Made by a program: the position numbers and the translations under genes. Below are positions 52,485 to 58,385 of a stretch of 58,385 nt of DNA, in pieces. The notes beneath the pieces were generated by a model. It saw only the letters and a program-made list of their open reading frames with translations, made no database searches and was not told where the DNA came from. The DNA is from Euryarchaeota archaeon UBA130. Lineage in GTDB: Archaea; Thermoplasmatota; Poseidoniia; Poseidoniales; Thalassarchaeaceae. How positions within the stretch are numbered: the first letter of the stretch is position 1; every line of letters starts with the position of its first letter. Location: assembly GCA_002505775.1 (NCBI GenBank), contig DAVY01000011.1, positions 1 to 58,385 of the forward strand, in the 5' to 3' direction.

Positions 52485-54218
52485 TCATCCATGTAGCCAT
52501 ATCAGACCAATATTGCCATTTTCCGGATCAGTGGACTCAACTTTGGCGAAACCCATTCTTTCGAGTTGGACGATCTCGCCAACGGCATATTTCGAATCTT
52601 CAATAACTCCACGGAGTACTATATTTTCATCATCTGCCGGAACTATAATCTCAGCCTTTACACAGCTGTCCGAAGAATTCCAGTGTATTATTTGTGCACT
52701 ACCGCTCTTTTCTCTGGACATGAAAATGGCATTTTGTCCCCTTATTTCGACATCTGCGAAGTCTTTCAACCTCACAACTCCTTCAAAATAGTCATTTTTG
52801 GAAATTTGAATAGTTCTACGCTCAAGACCCCATTCCCTATATCCCATTTCTGGATGATCTGGATGATTATTCAACCTCACAACGTCGTCAATATAGCTAA
52901 TATCCTCTGGATATACTAGATTTAGAATAACAGGCCCCTCTACAAAAGCGCGTCTTGCCGCCTGCGAATCGATGATTTTAGAATTCTTGGAATCGATTGT
53001 CTGCATTGAGATTGATATGTCCTTTTGTGTCAGACCGAGTTCGATCCAGAACTCCCTGATAGCTTCTGGAGTGTATCCTCTCCTCCTGAGTGCGGAAACA
53101 GTGGGGAGCCTAGGATCATCCCAATCTGAGAAATCCCCCTTCTCTATAGACTCCCTGATAGAGGATGTTGAAAATCCACCGAATTCATGCAATTTTACCC
53201 TTCCCCAATACAACGTCTCTGGATATTTCCAACCCATATGTTCGTACAGAAGCGCCTGTTTTCTAGTGCTATCCATCAAGTCCTTACCTCGCACAATATG
53301 AGTAACACCCTGCAGGTGATCTTCAACGGCACTCTGGAAGTCAAGTAAAGGCCAAACCTTGTACTTGTCCCCAACTATTGGGTGCGGGGTGTGTTGGATC
53401 CTGAGTGCGGGCCAGTCCCGTAGAGCTGGGTTGGGCAATTCAAGATCAGTCCTTACCCTCACTACACTCCCCCCCTCCTCTATTTCCCCAAGAATCATCA
53501 TTTTCCATTGATCCAAGTTCAATTCAACATTATTCTCCCTACACGGGCACGGTAACATATTATCTCTTAGCGACTTAAACCCAGAAGCTGAGCACTTGCA
53601 AACATAACAGATCCCCTGAGATATCATATTCTCAGCATGCTCCAAATATACGTCCATTCTTGAACTGGCCCTAATTACGACATCTGGCTTCACTCCGGAT
53701 ATCCATTCAAATTCGTCTTCAATGGATTTGTAAGCCGAAGGTAAAGGGGGCTTGATTTTGGTATCGGTGTCATCAAACCTAAGTATAATTTTCCCGGAGT
53801 ACATTTTTGCAAATTCCGAATTTATCACCACTCCTCTAGAGTGTCCTATTGAAAGAGGGCCGTTAGGATTTGGAGCGAACCTCAGGACAACTTCTTCCGC
53901 CCCGTTAACCCTCAGCTCAGGAAGACCAACCCTCTTCTTCTGCTTTTCACGATTCAATGCTTCTGGATTAGTCCCTTCAAGAATTTCTCTAACTCGTTCC
54001 AGACCATCATTTTTTGCGATCGAATTTGCTTCCTCGACATGCTCTGAAATCAATGGAATCAAATCCTTGGCGGACGACCTTAGGTCTGGGAACTCAGAAA
54101 GTAGTCTACCTAGGACACTACCTGATTTCCCGTTTCCATTGTATTCCAATGCATTCTGTAGGGCATACTTACGGATGGCAGATGTTGCCTCTTCCCCCAA
54201 CACCGACTCATCTTCCAT
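52485..54218 (-). CDS. gltX: Glutamyl-tRNA synthetase, archaeal type
   Basis: GltX charges tRNA-Glu (and probably tRNA-Gln, for later amidation). The start is put at ATG 54218 (MEDESVLGEEATSAIRKYAL); the frame opens earlier, at 54266, but that would overlap rnhB. Visible motifs are the class I HIGH site in RFAPNPNGPLSIGHSRG, the LRFDDTD region, and the second lysine-loop site as GGFSTSSI, where archaeal enzymes have KMSTS-like loops. The C-terminal half is the beta-barrel anticodon domain of the GlnRS/archaeal GluRS group (VILNLVYPEDISYIDD, VRLKDFADVEI). A zinc-like CxC cluster (CYVCKC, LPCPC) sits in the connective region. It is last in the operon with rnhB. Confidence 0.95.
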   Translation of the reverse strand: MEDESVLGEEATSAIRKYALQNALEYNGNGKSGSVLGRLLSEFPDLRSSAKDLIPLISEHVEEANSIAKNDGLERVREILEGTNPEALNREKQKKRVGLPELRVNGAEEVVLRFAPNPNGPLSIGHSRGVVINSEFAKMYSGKIILRFDDTDTKIKPPLPSAYKSIEDEFEWISGVKPDVVIRASSRMDVYLEHAENMISQGICYVCKCSASGFKSLRDNMLPCPCRENNVELNLDQWKMMILGEIEEGGSVVRVRTDLELPNPALRDWPALRIQHTPHPIVGDKYKVWPLLDFQSAVEDHLQGVTHIVRGKDLMDSTRKQALLYEHMGWKYPETLYWGRVKLHEFGGFSTSSIRESIEKGDFSDWDDPRLPTVSALRRRGYTPEAIREFWIELGLTQKDISISMQTIDSKNSKIIDSQAARRAFVEGPVILNLVYPEDISYIDDVVRLNNHPDHPEMGYREWGLERRTIQISKNDYFEGVVRLKDFADVEIRGQNAIFMSREKSGSAQIIHWNSSDSCVKAEIIVPADDENIVLRGVIEDSKYAVGEIVQLERMGFAKVESTDPENGNIGLIWLHG

Positions 54219-54241
54219 TGTTGTAATGCTACCGGCCTTAC

Positions 54242-54994
54242 CTATTTGTGATTGCTGTCTGACCACGCCCGAAGATCGACTTGAGCATATTTTCCAACCT
54301 CATCATATCTTATGGGTACCGGAGAGTTGTGAGTAGAGATCCACGCGTCCCTAACTGTGGACCATGACCACCTTAGACAATCGTGAGGGGCTGTCCCCGA
54401 GACTAGCTCTCTAACTGCCCTCCTGGTTTTTGGATCTGAAGGATAACCAGATCCAATGTCCAATCCTAACTTTTTCGATAAATCTGATATGGCCAAATCC
54501 CTTGTAACCTTGGCAATTATACTTGATGCACCTACTAGTAAATTGGACTGGTCCAATTTATGTTCTGACGTTACGTCCCACCCCGCCCATTCATTTCCGA
54601 GGTAAGACATCACATTCTTGCCAAATCTGACCTGATCAACATCACAGGCATCAAGAAAGATTCCCCCTCCAGCTTTTGCAGATACCGTGTTCTTTATCGC
54701 TTCAGAGAATAACTTGGCTTCAAGAATATTGAGATTTGACTCAATACTGTTCATATCTATTCTTTCGGGACTACATACTGAAAGACCGATTTTCCAGCCC
54801 CTATTGGCACTTTCAATCTTGATCCATCTTGACATTTCGCCTCTTTTCTTCTTTGACAGAGATTTAGAGTCCGCTACTCCCATTTCTTCCAGAATTGGGT
54901 AATCTGCCATTGGTATCGCTAGCGCGCATACTACTAATGGCCCAATTACAGGGCCTCTGCCGGCCTCATCGACACCTATGCCGTATCCTCTCAC
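54242..54994 (-). CDS. rnhB: Ribonuclease HII
   Basis: RNase HII cuts the RNA strand of RNA-DNA hybrids and starts removal of single ribonucleotides from DNA. The four acidic residues are present: D9 and E10 (GVDEAGRGP), D115 (GIFLDACDVD) and D148 (SEHKLDQSN), with the ASSIIAKVTRD helix following. Length 250 aa is a little over the archaeal norm because of a C-terminal extension. It starts at GTG 54994; the upstream surface protein gene ends inside it (GTGA, 4-base overlap), so translation is coupled. gltX follows after 23 bases. Confidence 0.95.
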   Translation of the reverse strand: MRGYGIGVDEAGRGPVIGPLVVCALAIPMADYPILEEMGVADSKSLSKKKRGEMSRWIKIESANRGWKIGLSVCSPERIDMNSIESNLNILEAKLFSEAIKNTVSAKAGGGIFLDACDVDQVRFGKNVMSYLGNEWAGWDVTSEHKLDQSNLLVGASSIIAKVTRDLAISDLSKKLGLDIGSGYPSDPKTRRAVRELVSGTAPHDCLRWSWSTVRDAWISTHNSPVPIRYDEVGKYAQVDLRAWSDSNHK

Positions 54995-57093
54995 AATTCT
55001 AAGTCAAACTCAGGAGGGACTTGATTGTCACCCCCTTTTTTTCCAGAAATGGAAGAATCTTCCTCAATATCCAAGATTACATTATCAGGATGTAGAAGAT
55101 CCTGACTTTCCAGTTCTTCAGCGATCCTCAATACTTCTTCGATATCCGATTTCTCTTTTGAATCATCAAGTAGCCTACTTGCATCATCAATAGCCTCCAA
55201 TGATATTTCACTTTGGGATTTTACATCCGGTCTGCCCTCATGGCCAAAGAAAGACTTCTCAAACTTGGATACTTCAATCTGAATACTCCTCTCCAAGGAA
55301 ACCTCACTCGTTTCGCTCCTAGAAAATTTCGATATCCAGTCACCTTCCTCCTCTGATTTATTAGTAGTGACCGATGTAGTTGAGGTTCTTTTCAAAGCTA
55401 GGGAAGTTCCATAGAGGCCAATTAGTATGACTGAAACTATCATTGTCGGTTCTAGCCATAGGTTAAGAAAACGAATTATCGGCTCTCTGAAACTCCCTTC
55501 ATCGGGACTATTAACTAATGGGGCCTCACCACTGATGTTTATTGAGACGGCCTCGATAATCAATATCCCGGGATCCATTGCAGACCTCATTTCTACGCTT
55601 AAATTTACAATTGTGTCAGTAGGGGCTGTCTTGGGGACCTCCATCCAACCAAGAATCTCTATTGATTGACCTGGATTGACAGGATACACTTCCAATGCCC
55701 TATCCGATTTAAAAACTATAATCTCTGAATCAGGTACAAGCACGTCAATACCAAATCCGGTAACCACACTTGAGTCGATTGAAGCTATCAAACCATCAAT
55801 TGAATTTCCCGTGTTTGTTATGGTCCAAGAACCTGTCAAGTTTCCCGATTCAATGTCTTCCTCAAAACCACCCAAGGACCAAGAAAAAAGGGCACCAGAT
55901 TTGACCTCAAAAGAAACCTCTCCCGGAGACCAGTCACCGATTGACATGGTTATAGTAATCCTACTAGTGAGATTGTGTAGTGTGTCTTCTTTGACCTGAC
56001 AGAATATACTAATTGGATCCGAAGACTCCCCTCTTTGGAGCTCAACAAAATCCATCTCGGGATTTAGATTAATCCACTCTGGAATCCCGGATAAAGAGAT
56101 CCGAAATGATGTCGGGCTATCACCAGTATTGACCAGAACCACCCTGACCTCACACGCATCTCCCGGAATGATATTCGATGTAGAACAACCGTCTTCCAAT
56201 ATCGATATCTCTCCCCCGTCCCTCGGCACCACGCTTACTTCATGATTAACGGATAAATAATCAAGAGAGTTACCCGTGCTCCAAACACGGATTTCGAAGT
56301 TCAGAGCATCCCCTATTTCGCTGGGCGAAAATACCTGGACCAATACAGAACCAGTTGCGTTAGGGGCCAAATCATCAACCCTCCATCTCTCTATGACAGA
56401 AGCACTCCAATTCCCCGATGAAAAGAACGAACCCGGTTCGGAAATTTCCACACCTTCCTCTCCGATGGCTACGATTTCTATCTGCATAGTCCTAATTGAG
56501 TTTCCTGTATTTCGAACAATTGTCTCCAGAGTTACCGTTCCACCGGGGGAGATGGACGAGGACCCTCCTCCTTGCAATATCTCAATAGCGTCGTAATTTC
56601 CGTACCTGAGTGAGAAATTGTACCAGTCGATTATTTGTCCGTCCAAGCCAACAAGGGACATCGAGAAACCATGGAGGGATTGAGAAAGTGGAAATCCCCC
56701 TACCACGGAAGGTGAGGATATTGTGAACTCTGTCCAAATTAATTGTCCTGGAGATATAATATATTCCTTACCGATATCAGGAGAAGATTCGTAATTCCAG
56801 GAAACATTCCATTTGTCCGGCCAATCGATAATCAATAATACCTGCTTATCATTCTCCATTTGACTACTAAAATTGACATTAATGCCAATTGAGGAATCAG
56901 GGTCGATGTTGAAAATCGAGCCGGAAGATGCCCCGAACTCCAATCCATTGATCTCAGAATCCGATTTGCTCACCGATAGAACATCCTTTCCATTCTCAAA
57001 AAAAGGACTGGGATAATTAATTGAAATGGTATGGAAAGCAAGAGTAGTGACTATTCCGAGAATCACTGAGATTGCGAATAGGCCACTTCGCAT
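54991..57093 (-). CDS. Surface protein with NEW3-like repeats, TM and acidic cytoplasmic tail
   Basis: The 700-aa protein has an N-terminal signal/anchor (GLFAISVILGIVTTLAFHTISI), then three or four NEW3/CARDB-like sandwiches of the type VTLETIVRNTGNSIRTMQIEI, CEVRVVLVNTGDSPTSFRISL and SWTITNTGNSIDGLIASID, written here in part (IVRNTGNS, VLVNTGDS, TITNTGNS). One TM (MIVSVILIGLYGTSLAL) near 545-565 is followed by an acidic tail of about 135 residues with helical stretches (EEVLRIAEELESQD). It is the first gene of the rnhB-gltX operon, a mix of surface and information genes. Function unknown. Confidence 0.78.
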   Translation of the reverse strand: MRSGLFAISVILGIVTTLAFHTISINYPSPFFENGKDVLSVSKSDSEINGLEFGASSGSIFNIDPDSSIGINVNFSSQMENDKQVLLIIDWPDKWNVSWNYESSPDIGKEYIISPGQLIWTEFTISSPSVVGGFPLSQSLHGFSMSLVGLDGQIIDWYNFSLRYGNYDAIEILQGGGSSSISPGGTVTLETIVRNTGNSIRTMQIEIVAIGEEGVEISEPGSFFSSGNWSASVIERWRVDDLAPNATGSVLVQVFSPSEIGDALNFEIRVWSTGNSLDYLSVNHEVSVVPRDGGEISILEDGCSTSNIIPGDACEVRVVLVNTGDSPTSFRISLSGIPEWINLNPEMDFVELQRGESSDPISIFCQVKEDTLHNLTSRITITMSIGDWSPGEVSFEVKSGALFSWSLGGFEEDIESGNLTGSWTITNTGNSIDGLIASIDSSVVTGFGIDVLVPDSEIIVFKSDRALEVYPVNPGQSIEILGWMEVPKTAPTDTIVNLSVEMRSAMDPGILIIEAVSINISGEAPLVNSPDEGSFREPIIRFLNLWLEPTMIVSVILIGLYGTSLALKRTSTTSVTTNKSEEEGDWISKFSRSETSEVSLERSIQIEVSKFEKSFFGHEGRPDVKSQSEISLEAIDDASRLLDDSKEKSDIEEVLRIAEELESQDLLHPDNVILDIEEDSSISGKKGGDNQVPPEFDLEL

Positions 57094-57147
57094 GAGCCAC
57101 GCTAATCAGTATAAGCTTTGATTTCTGCCCTTTGGTGATGTTGAAAA

Positions 57148-58385
57148 TTACTGTAATGGATCACTAATGCTATTCGAAATAATCCCAACATCAAACTCTC
57201 CTGCGTGTATGGGCGTTCTAATTCCAAATGATTGAATCACCTCTGGTGAGACTTCCCCAAATTCCCCTATCTCATTATCACCGACAAACACCTTTGCCCC
57301 CCTTCCACCAATCCATGGTCCAGAATCATCCATAATGTCTCTGAACGAGACAGAGGAGTCATCGGCACCAAGATCCCTGAGTAGCGATTGGACAATACCC
57401 TTTGCAACTGAAAAACCCGCTCCCACTTCTGCGCAAGCCCAAGACACCCTGGACATATTTTCACCATCGTGAACCACCTCGCCGAGCTCATACACTTTTT
57501 GAGGAAGCTCATGATGCCTATTTGAAGCTAGAATATTCATCAATGAAGGAAATATAAATTGTCTGAGCAAAGTGTGGTCTACGCTTATAGGATTGGAAAT
57601 AGTGGTTACCTTGGAAATCGGACTCCAATTAGTCTTCTCAAATTGGTCTCTTTCATTGGAAAGTGTTAGACTTTGTATCTCCTGTAATCCAACACCCCTC
57701 ATGCTCATCCTGATCCTCCGATGTAGGTTTGAAGAGCCTAGAGGAGTCGAGTCAATATGTATGGATGATAGAACTTCTGGGAGGTTGCCGTAGCCATAAC
57801 CAATCGCTATATCCTCGACTATGTCAATAGGGTGCATTATGTCGCTACGCCAACGGGGCATTGAGAACACGTGTTCCCTTTCTCCGACAACACAGTCCGA
57901 CCATCTTTCATGTCTTTCCGATCCATCAGTAATCGTCCGCGACTCAATCAACTTCCCACCCATTCTGTTAATCGCTTCATTTATGCTTTCATCGCTCAGC
58001 TTTACACCCAGTATTTTCTCTATCAAACGATTCGGAACACGATGATTTCTATTCTCAAAATTTGGAGTTGTCCTTACCTTGCCATCCCAACCTGTAATCT
58101 CTACACTCTCTACTGCCCCACCAAGCTCGCTCAGAGACAGACAAACGAGAAGTAAGCATGCTTCGCAGGCCCTTTCATCGAATCCTGTGACATCGATGAA
58201 GAAGTCTGTTGTATCTTCGTTTACAGTGGTGCGAGCACCGTTAATTACGGGTGGAAAAGAAATGACCTCATCATTGGAATCCAGAATTATCGGAAAAGAA
58301 TCAAGCCCCTCCATAAGTGAGGAATACTCAATGCCCTTAGGGTGCGAAGATAGGATTTCTGATATGCTCATTTCCTTTTCTGAAG
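57148..58385 (-). CDS. pheT: Phenylalanyl-tRNA synthetase beta chain, 3' part
   Basis: PheT with PheS charges tRNA-Phe. The frame is open to the window edge (codons before the internal ATG at 58371 read through), so the N-terminal roughly 130 residues are outside. The part seen matches the archaeal/eukaryotic beta chain: SFPPVINGARTTVNEDTTDFFIDVTGFD (in parts: FPPVINGA, TTDFFIDVTG), the B5 domain around RTTPNFENR and PRWRSDIMHPIDIVEDIAIGYGYGNLP (parts: WRSDIMHPIDIVED, IGYGYGNLP), and the catalytic-like C-terminal domain with NPISVDHTLLRQFIFPSLMN and VYELGEV. The C-terminus is complete. The gap to the next minus gene (57094-57147) is 54 bases with no feature seen. Confidence 0.93.
   Translation of the reverse strand, partial: SEKEMSISEILSSHPKGIEYSSLMEGLDSFPIILDSNDEVISFPPVINGARTTVNEDTTDFFIDVTGFDERACEACLLLVCLSLSELGGAVESVEITGWDGKVRTTPNFENRNHRVPNRLIEKILGVKLSDESINEAINRMGGKLIESRTITDGSERHERWSDCVVGEREHVFSMPRWRSDIMHPIDIVEDIAIGYGYGNLPEVLSSIHIDSTPLGSSNLHRRIRMSMRGVGLQEIQSLTLSNERDQFEKTNWSPISKVTTISNPISVDHTLLRQFIFPSLMNILASNRHHELPQKVYELGEVVHDGENMSRVSWACAEVGAGFSVAKGIVQSLLRDLGADDSSVSFRDIMDDSGPWIGGRGAKVFVGDNEIGEFGEVSPEVIQSFGIRTPIHAGEFDVGIISNSISDPLQ

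Noticed and set aside
53752..54336. Long plus-strand frame (194 codons) opposite gltX and rnhB
   Set aside because: It spans two well-supported minus-strand genes and reads as Ser/Pro-rich shadow sequence.

Overview
The window looks like a piece of a planktonic marine archaeal chromosome, most likely Marine Group II (Candidatus Poseidoniales). The archaeal markers are CDP-archaeol synthase (carS), archaeosine synthase (arcS), an archaeal-type GluRS and PheRS beta chain, the long archaeal form of ribosomal protein uS15, a UPF0201-like protein, and TATA boxes 24-27 bases before start codons (leaderless-type promoters). The order-level assignment is an inference from gene style: very long Asp/Ser-rich surface proteins with a signal peptide and one C-terminal membrane anchor, mixed with short housekeeping genes. 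I see no insertion sequence, CRISPR array, prophage or rRNA.

Layout. 1-990: 5' part of a secreted lamin-tail/PhoX-like protein (minus). 1085-7065: a minus-strand run of a five-OB-fold membrane-anchored protein, a TctA-like permease, and a large two-TM ectodomain protein that resembles the CD36 family. 7127-7203: tRNA with a CAT anticodon. 7285-10534: two membrane/surface proteins and a pirin. 10531-13951 (minus): a [2Fe-2S] thioredoxin-like protein, a CobW/ZNG1 GTPase with an extra C-terminal barrel-like domain, and a surface protein. 14062-16071: carS and purD. 16163-33851: a same-strand block with a giant 3175-aa AglB/STT3 oligosaccharyltransferase fusion, a membrane subtilase, a 1409-aa beta-helix surface protein and a STAND-type HTH-ATPase-TPR regulator. 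33852-34649: an MBL-fold hydrolase (minus). 34842-41085: a 1912-aa protein with thrombospondin-3-like Asp repeats, and a small unknown. 41087-43830: small membrane protein, a pyroglutamyl peptidase-Nudix fusion, UPF0201-like, and a membrane zinc-ribbon protein. 43870-45006: dnaJ. 45007-47145: surface protein. 47206-50411: arcS, rps15 and a DHH/RecJ-like protein that seems to have lost its catalytic motif. 50412-52406: surface protein with a zinc-ribbon tail. 52485-57093: a minus operon of a surface protein, rnhB and gltX. 57148-58385: 3' part of pheT.

How the genes fit together. About a dozen genes build the cell surface. The N-glycosylation enzyme AglB is itself fused to a surface-protein-like ectodomain and is followed directly by a membrane protease and a large beta-helix protein, so the 16-34 kb block may be a cell-surface maturation module with its own STAND regulator (inference). 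The remaining genes are core metabolism and information processing. The genome is very compact: all six convergent gene pairs in the window meet stop-to-stop, with a gap of one base at most, or overlap.
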